A stretch of DNA of 31,678 nt, from positions 1-31,678 of the forward strand of contig CAZWZH010000231.1 in assembly GCA_964638775.1 (NCBI GenBank), given 5' to 3'. A program made the position numbers and the translations under genes. Position 1 is the first letter of the stretch; each line of letters opens with the position of its first letter. Below the pieces are notes generated by a model. The model was not told the DNA's origin and ran no database searches. It saw only the letters and a program-made list of their open reading frames with translations. This stretch comes from Azophilus sp964638775 (lineage in GTDB: Bacteria; Pseudomonadota; Gammaproteobacteria; Pseudomonadales; Azotimanducaceae). Shown here one piece after another: positions 7,797 to 15,992 of this stretch.

Positions 7797-10094
7797 ATGG
7801 TACGAATGAAAGTGGCGATTCGGGGAGTATCCAGCCTGTTGTTGCTGTCGGCGTCGGCCTGTCTGGCCGAGGCGGCACCGGTACTCGAGGAGATTCTGGT
7901 AACCGCCACCAAGCGCAGCGAGTCGGTTCAGGATGTGCCGCTCGCGGTATCCGCCATCAGCGGCGATCAGATCGAAGCCCGGGGTTTCCGCGAATTCAGC
8001 GACTACCTCAATACCCTTCCGAGCGTCCATATCGAAGACACCGGGCCGGCCCGCAACAGCATCAAGATCCGCGGCATCAGCACCGGGGAGTTCGGCTCGC
8101 CGCCCGCCGTCGCCACCTATTTCGGCGAAGTGCCCACCACCCACACCGGCCAGCAAATCAACGGCAACGCCAACCCGCGGCTCGTGGACATGGAGCGCCT
8201 GGAAGTGCTCCGCGGACCGCAAGGCACTTTGTTCGGCGCCAATGCGCTCGCTGGCGCCGTGCGCCTGATTCCGGCCATGCCCGATCTCGAAGAAAGCGAT
8301 GTCGAGATAAGTGGAAGCTGGTCGACGACCGCCCACGCGGATGACGGCAACACCCGCTTCGAGGGCATGCTGAACCTGCCGGTGATCGAAGACCGGCTCG
8401 CTCTGCGGGTAGTGGGATACAGCTACTCGCTGTCCGGTTTTGTGGACAACGAGTTTCCTGGCAATCCGCAATTCGACCTGAGTGCCATCTTCGGCTTCGT
8501 GTTCATAGGCGCACCGTTCCCTCCCGGTACCATCGTATCCCCCGGGGTGCCGGCATCGACCGCCAGGGACGTCAACCAGGAAGATACCTCCGGCGGCAGG
8601 ATCAGCCTTTTGTGGCGTCCCACCGACCAACTCGACGTGCAGTTCACCCACATCCAACAGGACAGCAGCATGGGTCCCGGATCGCCGAACATCGATTCCA
8701 GGATCGGCGAATACTCCAACTCGCATGGCATAGACCATTTCCAGGCGCAGGAACTCGGCGATGACCTGAGCATCGCCAACCTGGTCGTCGACTACAGTTT
8801 CGACGGCTTTTCCCTGATTTCCTCGACTTCCCATACCCAACGCGACCTGGTGCAGCGGCGCGATGCCTCGACCTTTCCGGTGCTCAATTTCGGCGCCTAC
8901 TTCCCCTGGGGACTCAACGACGACCAGGACGATGAAATCCTGACCCAGGAAGTTCGTCTGCAGTCGGAAAGCGACGGCGCAATGCAGTGGCTGATCGGCG
9001 GGTTCTACTCAAGACATGAGCAGTCGTCGTCCCAGTCGCTGATCGACCATGCCTGCCCGTCCTGCCTGTCCTATACCTTTTTCGGCCCCGGCGGCCCGTT
9101 GTTCGAAAGCGCCAAGAACTTCGATGAGGAGCAACTCGCCTTCTTCGGGGAAGTCACCTACGCATTCAACGATGACTGGGAGATCGGCGCGGGGCTCCGC
9201 TACTTCGAGACCGATCTCACGTTCTTCGAAAGCCAGGTGGGGCTGATCGCCGAATCACCCGTCCCGCTGCTCGATGAGGGGGATGCGTCCTCCGACGAGG
9301 TCAATCCGAAGTTCCAGTTGTCCTATTCGCCCAATGACAGCTTTTTTGGATATGCGCAGGTGGCGCAGGGTTTCCGCACCGGCGTCATCAACGAGACGGT
9401 TCCGGCCGGGCCCTGCGGCCCCGAACTGGCCGTACTCGGGGACCTGAGCCTCACAGAACCGGATACCCTCTGGAACTACGAACTGGGCGGCAAGTGGACC
9501 CTCGGCAACGGCCGCACCACGGTGAACGCCGCCCTCTACCGTATCGACTGGAAGGACATCCAGACCACCCTGCAGCTGGCCTGCGGATTCACGCCCATCG
9601 TCAATGCCGGCGAAGCCGCGGGCGCGGGCGCCGAAGTCGAGGTGACCGCGCTCTTGACGGACAACCTGCGCCTGGACTTGGCCACTTCGCTCAGCAACAC
9701 CGAGTTCGACAGCGTCGACCCACGCTCGGGTTTCGAGGAGGGAGCCCGCGTACCCGGATCACCAGAACAGATTCTGAGCGTCGGCATTCAATACGAGTAC
9801 GCCCTGAACGAGAATTGGAACGGCTATTTGCGCACCGACTTCAACCACGTGGGGGACGTGCTGTCCGCCGCCGAAGCCGGCACTGGCGCCTCCGTGCAAC
9901 TCGACAGCTACCAAGTGATCAACCTGCGCGCCGTGCTCGGCCAGGATCAGTTCCAACTGGAGCTATTCGTCAGGAACGCCACTGACGAGCGAGGCATCCT
10001 TTCGAGCACCGCGCCGACTTCCGTGCTCGGGCTGCAGGAATTCATCATCCGGCCCCGGGAAATCGGCGTACAGGTCAGGTTTCGCCTGCGCTGA
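7797..10094 (+). CDS. TonB-dependent outer-membrane receptor
   Basis: A 765-residue TonB-dependent receptor for energised uptake across the outer membrane. A signal peptide (residues 1 to about 26, with LLLLSASACLAEA) is followed by a TonB box region (EEILVTATK, 31-39). Next comes the plug domain, with DVPLAVSAISGDQI, IKIRGIS and LEVLRGPQGTLFGANALAGAVRL. The C-terminal barrel ends in QVRFRLR. I chose ATG 7797 because CGGAGAG precedes it and a good signal peptide follows. A longer in-frame reading from 7692 lacks both. It overlaps the convergent AraC-type regulator by 20 bases at the 3' ends. The barrel style resembles receptors of marine gammaproteobacteria and sphingomonads that take up organic compounds rather than classic siderophore receptors. 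Confidence 0.93.
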   Translation: MVRMKVAIRGVSSLLLLSASACLAEAAPVLEEILVTATKRSESVQDVPLAVSAISGDQIEARGFREFSDYLNTLPSVHIEDTGPARNSIKIRGISTGEFGSPPAVATYFGEVPTTHTGQQINGNANPRLVDMERLEVLRGPQGTLFGANALAGAVRLIPAMPDLEESDVEISGSWSTTAHADDGNTRFEGMLNLPVIEDRLALRVVGYSYSLSGFVDNEFPGNPQFDLSAIFGFVFIGAPFPPGTIVSPGVPASTARDVNQEDTSGGRISLLWRPTDQLDVQFTHIQQDSSMGPGSPNIDSRIGEYSNSHGIDHFQAQELGDDLSIANLVVDYSFDGFSLISSTSHTQRDLVQRRDASTFPVLNFGAYFPWGLNDDQDDEILTQEVRLQSESDGAMQWLIGGFYSRHEQSSSQSLIDHACPSCLSYTFFGPGGPLFESAKNFDEEQLAFFGEVTYAFNDDWEIGAGLRYFETDLTFFESQVGLIAESPVPLLDEGDASSDEVNPKFQLSYSPNDSFFGYAQVAQGFRTGVINETVPAGPCGPELAVLGDLSLTEPDTLWNYELGGKWTLGNGRTTVNAALYRIDWKDIQTTLQLACGFTPIVNAGEAAGAGAEVEVTALLTDNLRLDLATSLSNTEFDSVDPRSGFEEGARVPGSPEQILSVGIQYEYALNENWNGYLRTDFNHVGDVLSAAEAGTGASVQLDSYQVINLRAVLGQDQFQLELFVRNATDERGILSSTAPTSVLGLQEFIIRPREIGVQVRFRLR

Positions 10095-11142
10095 CCAGCG
10101 ACATCCGGGATCGACGCGACCCCACGGCTACGAGGCGGTTGCGCCGCAGGCTTCCCCGGCGCGCCTGTCTCGGTGTCACGCCGAAGTAGCGCTTGAAGGC
10201 GGTCGCAAAGTTGCTGGAGTGGCTGTACCCCACCTCCAGGGCCACCTCAATGATGCTCAACCCCGATTCCTCCAGCAACGCCTTGGCGCGTCGCATGCAG
10301 AGGTGCCGAGTGTAGGCGGAAATGGTCATACCGAACACCTGCTTGAATCCCGCGCAGAGCTTGGCGTCGTTCATGCCCACCTGCCTCGCCAGCGTCCCGA
10401 TCCTGGGTGCATTGGCAAATTCCCGTTGCAGAATCTGAGCTGCTTTTTCGATGACGTGCAGGTCGCGGTTGTTGAGGCGCAAAGCGGTGTCCGGGGAAGC
10501 GCACTCCAGGCTCCGGATTCCCAAGTACAGAAGCTGCAGCGACAAGGCTTCAAGCTGCAGTGGCGTCAACGCGTTGTGGACCATGCTCGATACCAGTGAT
10601 CTTGCGGCACTATGCATGTCGATACTCATCGGCATCGCCTGCCACCAGAAATCGCTGCTGCCCAGATCGAGAAACTCGCGCAGCGGGACCGGTAGCTGCG
10701 ACGCGCGTCGCTCGAAATACCCGACGAGCAGTGGTGCCTTGCAGGCCAGTGTGATCGAGGTTTCGACTCCATCTCGGGGCCACCATTCCACTTTCTCGAT
10801 GCCGTCCGGGTGGGAAATGATGCTGCATCGGCCCGGGCGCACCGAATAGGTGCGCCGATCCACGAGCTCAATCTGGTTTTCGCCTTCGAGCCGGAAGTGG
10901 AATTTCAGGTAGTCTTCGCCGAAGCAGGGCTCAGACCAAGCATCCCGGCTACGAATGGCCGACAACCCGACGAGCAGTCCGCGATCCGAGGCAAAAAGGG
11001 TCCGTCCTCCATCGGCATGTTTGCCCGCCGCGTCCCAGTCGGCGAACCCGTAGCAGCATTTCCCCGCCCCCGGCATACGGGTGGCGAAACTGGCGAGCAC
11101 GCCGCCGTCTTCGCGATCCGGCCCTATCTCGTCGCCAAACAT
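10075..11142 (-). CDS. AraC-family transcriptional regulator (PchR-like)
   Basis: A 355-residue regulator with a C-terminal AraC DNA-binding domain made of two helix-turn-helix units. The first is around IGTLARQVGMNDAKLCAGFKQ. The second is IIEVALEVGYSHSSNFATAFKR, followed by FGVTPRQARR. The N-terminal half (FHFRLEGENQIEL, CSIISHPDGIEKVEWW) resembles the effector domain of PchR, which senses a TonB-receptor ligand and activates its transport genes. ATG 11142 has GAG five bases upstream. It is convergent with the TonB-dependent receptor and divergent, across 121 bases, from the DUF2817/MetE-like operon, which it is well placed to control. The inducer is unknown. Confidence 0.9.
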   Translation of the reverse strand: MFGDEIGPDREDGGVLASFATRMPGAGKCCYGFADWDAAGKHADGGRTLFASDRGLLVGLSAIRSRDAWSEPCFGEDYLKFHFRLEGENQIELVDRRTYSVRPGRCSIISHPDGIEKVEWWPRDGVETSITLACKAPLLVGYFERRASQLPVPLREFLDLGSSDFWWQAMPMSIDMHSAARSLVSSMVHNALTPLQLEALSLQLLYLGIRSLECASPDTALRLNNRDLHVIEKAAQILQREFANAPRIGTLARQVGMNDAKLCAGFKQVFGMTISAYTRHLCMRRAKALLEESGLSIIEVALEVGYSHSSNFATAFKRYFGVTPRQARRGSLRRNRLVAVGSRRSRMSLVSAGET

Positions 11143-11263
11143 ATCCGCTCAATTTAAGCATAGATGCCGCGCGGGGCGCATACTAACGGCTGCCCGTGCG
11201 CAAAGATTCGCGACCCCGACCCTGATAACCTAGATTCGGCTTGCAGGGTGCCGCAGGAAGCGG

Positions 11264-12427
11264 ATGGGTGCAGGACGCTACTTTCACCGGTCTTACGGCG
11301 CCTTGCGCAGCGCCTTCAGGGACGCGGTCGCCTTCCGCGGCGGCAGCATCAGGTCGTACAGACATCCGCAGCAAGGGCCTGACGGCGAACCGCTGGTCAC
11401 CGACGTCGCGCGCATCGGCGAACCGGTCGCACCGCGCGTGCTGTTCCTCGTGACCGGTACCCACGGTGTAGAGGGGTATTGCGGTGGCGGCTGTCTCGCC
11501 GGCTGGCTGCACGGCGACGGCCCGGACAGTCTGCCGGCCGGTGTCGCGGTGGTACTGGTCAACCTGATCAATCCCTTCGGCACCGCCTGGCTCAGGCGCG
11601 TCAACGAAGACAACGTCGACATCAACCGCAACTTCGTCGACCACGGCGAGGCCTACCGGCCCAACCCCGAATACGAGGCACTGCACGACGCCCTGCTGCT
11701 CGAAGACCTTGGCGACAAGCAGGTCGCAGCGGCCGACCGGCGAACCGCCGACTACCGTCGGGAACACGGCGAGACCGCCTATTTTCGGGCATTTGGCGGC
11801 CAGTACTCCCACCCGCGAGGCGTACTTTTCGGCGGCCATGAGCCAGTCTGGTCCAATCGCCTGATCCGTGCCCTGTGGCGGGAACACACCGCGCAGGCGA
11901 GTCACGCGGCGTTGATCGATTTTCATAGCGGCATGGGGCCCTATGGCTACGGCATGCCCATCGCTCCCTCTCGTCCGGGGGATGCCGCCTACGACCGGGC
12001 GCGCGCCTGGTTTGGGGAAGCGCTGGTTTCCATGTACACCCTGGACAAGCCCGATACGGACGGCGACGCCCTGGTGGGCGGCACCATGATCGAGGCTTTC
12101 GCTGCGGACCTGCCCGAAACCGTGACCACTGCCATCGCCCTGGAGTTCGGTACCTATCCGTTCGATGACTGCATACCCGCCATGCGGGCAGATGCCTGGC
12201 TACACGGCTCCGGGCAACCTGAATCACCCCTAGGCCGGCGGATCGGCCGCGACTGGCTGGAGAAGTTCTTCCCGGACGACGAAGACTGGCTGTACATGGT
12301 GCATTGGCGGGCCTGCCAGGTAATCGATCAGGCCCTGCGCGGACTGGCCGAGGATGGCCCGGCAACCCTCGAGTCCCGCGTTGGCGACCCATCCGGCGAT
12401 GCAGCCAGCGCAGAAGACGGTGACTGA
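11264..12427 (+). CDS. DUF2817 protein, M14-like zinc carboxypeptidase/deacylase (copy 1)
   Basis: A 387-residue member of the DUF2817 branch of the M14 zinc-hydrolase superfamily. The zinc ligands are visible as HxxE in GTHGVEG (His67, Glu70) and the distal His221 in DFHSGMG. LEFGTYP supplies the general base (Glu294). DINRNFVDH (119-127) gives the Asn-Arg substrate-carboxylate contacts. Such enzymes hydrolyse a terminal peptide or amide bond. There is no signal peptide, so it should be cytosolic. AGGA precedes ATG 11264. It is followed after two bases by a diverged paralogue. The position after a TonB receptor and regulator suggests processing of an imported amide or peptide. The substrate is unknown. 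Confidence 0.85.
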   Translation: MGAGRYFHRSYGALRSAFRDAVAFRGGSIRSYRHPQQGPDGEPLVTDVARIGEPVAPRVLFLVTGTHGVEGYCGGGCLAGWLHGDGPDSLPAGVAVVLVNLINPFGTAWLRRVNEDNVDINRNFVDHGEAYRPNPEYEALHDALLLEDLGDKQVAAADRRTADYRREHGETAYFRAFGGQYSHPRGVLFGGHEPVWSNRLIRALWREHTAQASHAALIDFHSGMGPYGYGMPIAPSRPGDAAYDRARAWFGEALVSMYTLDKPDTDGDALVGGTMIEAFAADLPETVTTAIALEFGTYPFDDCIPAMRADAWLHGSGQPESPLGRRIGRDWLEKFFPDDEDWLYMVHWRACQVIDQALRGLAEDGPATLESRVGDPSGDAASAEDGD

Positions 12428-12429
12428 GC

Positions 12430-13536
12430 ATGGTTGCGGTGTTGTCAGAGTGCTTCTCGTCGAGCTACGCCGAGGCGCGCGACAAGTTTCTGGAGACTGC
12501 CAGCGCCGCGGGCGCGAGCCTGCAGTCATTCGACAATGAACATCGCGGCCCGAACGGTGAGCAACTGGCCACCGATACGGCTTACCTGGGCGATCCGCGG
12601 GCGCCGAAACTCCTGGTCATGATCTCCGGCACCCACGGCGCGGAAAGCCTGTGCGGCTCGGGCATTCAGTGCGGCTGGTTAGGCGGGCGGGAGTTCGATG
12701 CGCTACCCGATGGTTGCGCGGCCCTGCTCATTCACTGCATCAACCCGTTCGGCGCCGCCTGGCGACGGCGCGTGAACGAGGACAATGTCGACCTGAATCG
12801 CAACTTCGTGGATCACGGCAAGGCGCATTTCGAGAACCCGCACTATGACGAGCTACACGACCTGCTGATCCCCCAGGGTGCCGAACAGCCGGTGCCCCTG
12901 CAGTCCGATGCGGGCATCGCCCGATTCCGCAAGCAGTACGGCGAAAGCGCGTTTCAGATCGCCATTCTCGGCCAATACAGTCATGCGAACGGCATCAACT
13001 TCGGCGGTCGCGAACCGGTCTGGTCGGCCCGGCTTATCGACCGACTCATCGACGAACACTGCAGGCATCGTCGGCACCTGGCGACCATGGACCTGCACAC
13101 CGGGCTCGGGTATTTCGGCCATGGGCTGGTGGGGATCGCGAACGACCCCGACAGCGTCGGCGCCAGTCTGGCCCGGACCTGGTACGGGCCGGCAATGACC
13201 ACCTTTGCCGATGCCGGGGAGCATGCCGGTTACCCGGACTACAACAACTTTATCGACGGATTGCTGATGCGCGCTTTCATCAAGCGCCTGTCAGCCGTCA
13301 ATGTCGTAGCCGCCGGTATCGAGTTCGGCACTTTCCCGATCGAAAGGGTACTGGCCGCGGAAGTCGCCGACCTTTGGCTGCACAACAATCCCCGGGCGGA
13401 ACCAGTCCTGGCAGAGGAGATTCGCCGCGAAATGCTAACCGTCTATTACCCCGCCACTCCCGACTGGCAGGAGATGGTCTGGTGGCGCGCCCGCCAGGTC
13501 ATAAGGCAGACCCTGCGGGGCCTGGCTACACTCTGA
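12430..13536 (+). CDS. DUF2817 protein, M14-like zinc carboxypeptidase/deacylase (copy 2)
   Basis: A 368-residue tandem paralogue of the preceding gene with the same catalytic layout. GTHGAES carries His69 and Glu72, DLHTGLG carries His223, IEFGTFP carries Glu298, and DLNRNFVDH (121-129) holds the Asn-Arg pair. The two copies share a common framework (INPFG, RRVNEDNVD, GQYSH, GREPVW or GHEPVW) but differ widely elsewhere, so this is an old duplication with likely different specificity. It starts two bases after the first copy ends and is probably translationally coupled. No signal peptide is seen. It is followed after 20 bases by the MetE-like gene. Confidence 0.85.
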   Translation: MVAVLSECFSSSYAEARDKFLETASAAGASLQSFDNEHRGPNGEQLATDTAYLGDPRAPKLLVMISGTHGAESLCGSGIQCGWLGGREFDALPDGCAALLIHCINPFGAAWRRRVNEDNVDLNRNFVDHGKAHFENPHYDELHDLLIPQGAEQPVPLQSDAGIARFRKQYGESAFQIAILGQYSHANGINFGGREPVWSARLIDRLIDEHCRHRRHLATMDLHTGLGYFGHGLVGIANDPDSVGASLARTWYGPAMTTFADAGEHAGYPDYNNFIDGLLMRAFIKRLSAVNVVAAGIEFGTFPIERVLAAEVADLWLHNNPRAEPVLAEEIRREMLTVYYPATPDWQEMVWWRARQVIRQTLRGLATL

Positions 13537-13556
13537 GGCTACGGGATGGAGCGACC

Positions 13557-14624
13557 ATGACCGATACGAACCCGATCCCGGTACACCTGGTGGGCAGCAT
13601 CCCTCTGGCCAATGCCGAAGCGGTATTCACCGCAGTCTCGCGGACATTGGGGTGCCTGGTGGCGCGCATTCCCGATGGGGAAACCGGCGAGCGGAGCAAC
13701 TGGATTGCGTGGCAGCTGCCCTTGCTCGAGGCGCACCCGCACCTGGAGGCCGATCCGCACAGCGCCAAACCGCAGCGGGCTTCCGCGGACGACGGATTGG
13801 CGGTCGATGCACCGGAGTTTCGTTTCCTGCGGGTCGAACCGGGGGTCGACGAAGCCAACCTGCACATCGAGACGCGTTACGCTGAGCATGCCATCGAGTC
13901 GTTTCGAACTTTCGATCGCCTGCAGCAGGCGGGCCGGATAGCCCCGGGCATCCGGTTCCAGGTCAGCCTGCCAACGCCCTACGCGGTGGCCAGCCTCTAT
14001 ATCGCACCGGGCTCCTGGCTGCAATTCCTGCCCGCGTATGAGCGCGCCATGGCCCGGGAAGTAGCGGCACTGGTCGATGCCATCCCGGCTGCGCGCCTGG
14101 CCATTCAATGGGATGTGTGCATGGAGGTCATCGCCTGCGAAGGGCTGCTGCCAGTCCCCGGCGATGACGCCGAAGCGTTCACATTCGGTCAACTGGGCAA
14201 GCTGTGCAGCCGGACAAATGCCGAAGTCGAGATGGGCATACACCTCTGCTACGGCGACCCCGGCCACAAGCACATAGTCGAGCCAACAGACGCCCATATC
14301 CTCACGCGGCTCGCCAACGGCATCGCCGATGCGGTCGGCCGGAGACTGGACTGGATTCACCTGCCGGTTCCCAAAGACCGGCACGATGCCGCATTCTTCG
14401 AACCACTGAAACGATTGCGGCTGCCACCGCAGACGCGCCTCTATCTCGGTCTGGTGCACATGACCGACGCGGAGCAGGGTGCGCAACGGCGCATTGCGGC
14501 AGCGCAGGCCGTAGTGGCGGAATTCGGCATCGCCACGGAATGCGGCTTCGGCCGCCGGCCGCCCGAGACAGTCGTGCCCCTGCTGCAGCTGCATGAGCGC
14601 ATAGCCAGGCGAGCGGACCCATGA
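13557..14624 (+). CDS. MetE/UROD-like TIM-barrel protein with conserved zinc ligands
   Basis: A 355-residue protein resembling the catalytic barrel of cobalamin-independent methionine synthase. VHLVGSIPL (9-17) and IPDGETGERSNWI (38-50) are typical of a little-studied bacterial MetE-like family. IQWD (183-186) matches the barrel strand that ends in an acidic residue in MetE. HLCYGD (229-234) and TECGFGRRP (327-335) align with the His-x-Cys and distal Cys zinc ligands of MetE, so a thiol-activating zinc site seems intact (His229, Cys231, Cys329). The N-terminal half of classical MetE is absent. ATG 13557 has GGAG five bases upstream. It follows the DUF2817 pair and lies about 300 bases before the corrinoid/MeTr operon. 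A role as a thiol methyltransferase is inference. Confidence 0.75.
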   Translation: MTDTNPIPVHLVGSIPLANAEAVFTAVSRTLGCLVARIPDGETGERSNWIAWQLPLLEAHPHLEADPHSAKPQRASADDGLAVDAPEFRFLRVEPGVDEANLHIETRYAEHAIESFRTFDRLQQAGRIAPGIRFQVSLPTPYAVASLYIAPGSWLQFLPAYERAMAREVAALVDAIPAARLAIQWDVCMEVIACEGLLPVPGDDAEAFTFGQLGKLCSRTNAEVEMGIHLCYGDPGHKHIVEPTDAHILTRLANGIADAVGRRLDWIHLPVPKDRHDAAFFEPLKRLRLPPQTRLYLGLVHMTDAEQGAQRRIAAAQAVVAEFGIATECGFGRRPPETVVPLLQLHERIARRADP

Positions 14625-14728
14625 GCCCGGCAAGCGCAAGCGATGTCCTGATCGTCAGAGGGGGCCGCAATGGGCTGATTTGCGCGGCAGTCTTGCTCGG
14701 GACAGGTCAACAAGCTCCCGAGCCCTGA
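14621..14728 (+). pseudogene. Truncated FAD/NAD(P)-binding oxidoreductase remnant (phytoene-desaturase-like N-terminus)
   Basis: Only 35 codons remain. DVLIVRGGRNGLICAA closely resembles the start of phytoene-desaturase-like flavoproteins, where the motif is normally GGGxNGL. Here the first glycine of the dinucleotide motif is Arg and the frame stops after about 35 codons. The ATG overlaps the stop of the MetE-like gene (ATGA), which suggests that an intact gene was once coupled at the end of this operon and has since been deleted. Confidence 0.6.
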
Positions 14729-14843
14729 ATGCTGGCTTCGCGTGTTGTGCGCCATACGCCCCGCCAAAAACTCAACCGTGGACCGACGTTGCAGGAGTCC
14801 CATCGTCGGCCCCGGTAGTTCCGTTCCCGCTCCCTCTACGTCG

Positions 14844-14872
14844 TTTTGCGCTGGTGCCGGCATGCGTATACA
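14844..14872 (+). promoter_or_regulatory. Candidate sigma-70-type promoter for the corrinoid methyltransferase operon
   Basis: TTTTGC (14844-14849) and TATACA (14867-14872) are separated by 17 bases and lie about 50 bases before the first small gene at 14923. The region between 14729 and 14922 holds no other gene. The -10 match is good and the -35 match is fair. Confidence 0.4.
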
Positions 14873-14922
14873 GTCGCAGTCAATACATGGGCGGTCGCGG
14901 CAATCAGCCGCAGGGAGTCCAA

Positions 14923-15045
14923 ATGAAGGTTACGCTGCGCCTGGATGTGGAACCGGACGTCAGGGACGAGGCCGCGCGCCAGCTCGAGGAGCAGTGCCTC
15001 GCCATCGACCCGACCATGCCCATCGTCCTGGGACACCGTGGATGA
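14923..15045 (+). CDS. Small hypothetical protein (40 residues) leading the MeTr operon
   Basis: A 40-residue reading frame beginning MKVTLRLDVEPDVRDEAARQ and ending PIVLGHRG. It has a well-placed AGGGAG ribosome site, and its stop codon overlaps the start of the DUF1638 gene (ATGA). It combines a short beta strand, an amphipathic helix and a second strand. I do not recognise a family. Its position as the first coupled gene of the operon argues for real translation, either as a functional small protein or as a coupling leader. No transmembrane segment or metal motif is present. Confidence 0.5.
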   Translation: MKVTLRLDVEPDVRDEAARQLEEQCLAIDPTMPIVLGHRG

Positions 15046-15644
15046 GGGACCCCGTGCTGGTGATCGCCTGCGGCGCTCTCGGCAGGGAACTGCACGCGAT
15101 TCGGCGTGCCAACGGCTGGGACCACCTGCGCATCCGTTGCCTGGACCCGGAACTGCACCTCCGTCCGGCGGATATCCCGCCCCGGCTGCGCGCCGAGATC
15201 GAGCGGGCCCAGGGGCAATACCGCCGTATCTTCGTCGGCTATGCGGATTGCGGCACCTATGGCGGGATCGACCAGGTGCTCTCGGACTATCCGGGCGTGG
15301 AGCGCCTGCCGGGGCTGCATTGCTACGAGTTCTTCGCCGGCGCCGAGCGCTTTGAACGCCTGGCCGATGACGAGCCGGGCACGTTCTACCTGACCGATTT
15401 CCTGGTGCGCTTCTTCGATCGGCTCGTCGTGGACACGCTGCGGCTTGACGGCCATCCAGAACTGTATGACGCCTTCTTCGGCAACTACCGACGCTTGACC
15501 TATCTGTCGCAGACCCGGGATCCGGAACTGCTCGCTGACGCCCGAGCGGCCGCCGACCGGCTGGGGCTCGAGTTCACCCACGTGCATACCGGCTACGGCG
15601 CACTGGAGCCCGCAGTGGTCCAGATCGCCGAAAGAAAGGACTGA
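15042..15644 (+). CDS. DUF1638 family protein
   Basis: A 200-residue protein of DUF1638. The start DPVLVIACGALGREL, the central FVGYADCGTYGGID and GLHCYEFFAG, and a C-terminal THVHTGYG segment are typical of the family. DUF1638 genes repeatedly accompany corrinoid methyltransferase genes in methylated-amine users. The function is not established, and proposals include a folding or metal/cofactor role. Conserved Cys and His residues (the ADCG and LHCYEF segments) would suit metal or thiol chemistry. The start overlaps the previous small gene by ATGA. The next gene begins three bases after its stop. An in-frame reading extends upstream, but the coupled ATG 15042 gives the family's usual length. 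Confidence 0.85.
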   Translation: MRDPVLVIACGALGRELHAIRRANGWDHLRIRCLDPELHLRPADIPPRLRAEIERAQGQYRRIFVGYADCGTYGGIDQVLSDYPGVERLPGLHCYEFFAGAERFERLADDEPGTFYLTDFLVRFFDRLVVDTLRLDGHPELYDAFFGNYRRLTYLSQTRDPELLADARAAADRLGLEFTHVHTGYGALEPAVVQIAERKD

Positions 15645-15647
15645 CAG

Positions 15648-15992
15648 GTGGATGCGATCCTCATGAGATGGCGCGATATCCCATCGCAGATCATCGTCAG
15701 GCGGGGCAGGAGGCGCGCCAAGGTATTGCTGAGTCCGCGTTTTCAGAACGCCATCGACCGCGCCGCCATGCGGGCGAAGAAGCGCAGCGCCGATGCCTAC
15801 ATCAGCGAGTGGGCGCGCGACCCGATCAGTCCGGACGCGGACGATGCGGCGACCGATCTGCAGGCGATCGCCGACCGGCTGGCGGAGGAAATCGAAACGG
15901 ACTACTCCGACGAACGGCTGCTCGCGCTCATCCGCAATCACGGCCTGCAGGATTCTTCGGCAGGCGATCCCCAGTCGGCGGGCGAGGCATGA
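15648..15992 (+). CDS. 'Virulence factor' family protein (methyltransferase-cluster type)
   Basis: A 114-residue basic protein beginning MDAILMRWRDIPSQIIVRRGRRRAK, followed by a helical segment (FQNAIDRAAMRAKKRSADAY). The pattern is that of the small family labelled 'virulence factor' in databases. That label is historical: in many bacteria the gene sits between DUF1638 and MeTr genes in corrinoid methyltransferase clusters, exactly as here. The biochemical role is unknown. GTG 15648 has AAGGA seven bases upstream, and ATG 15663 is the alternative start. Its stop overlaps the ATG of the MeTr gene (ATGA), so the genes are coupled. Confidence 0.75.
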   Translation: MDAILMRWRDIPSQIIVRRGRRRAKVLLSPRFQNAIDRAAMRAKKRSADAYISEWARDPISPDADDAATDLQAIADRLAEEIETDYSDERLLALIRNHGLQDSSAGDPQSAGEA

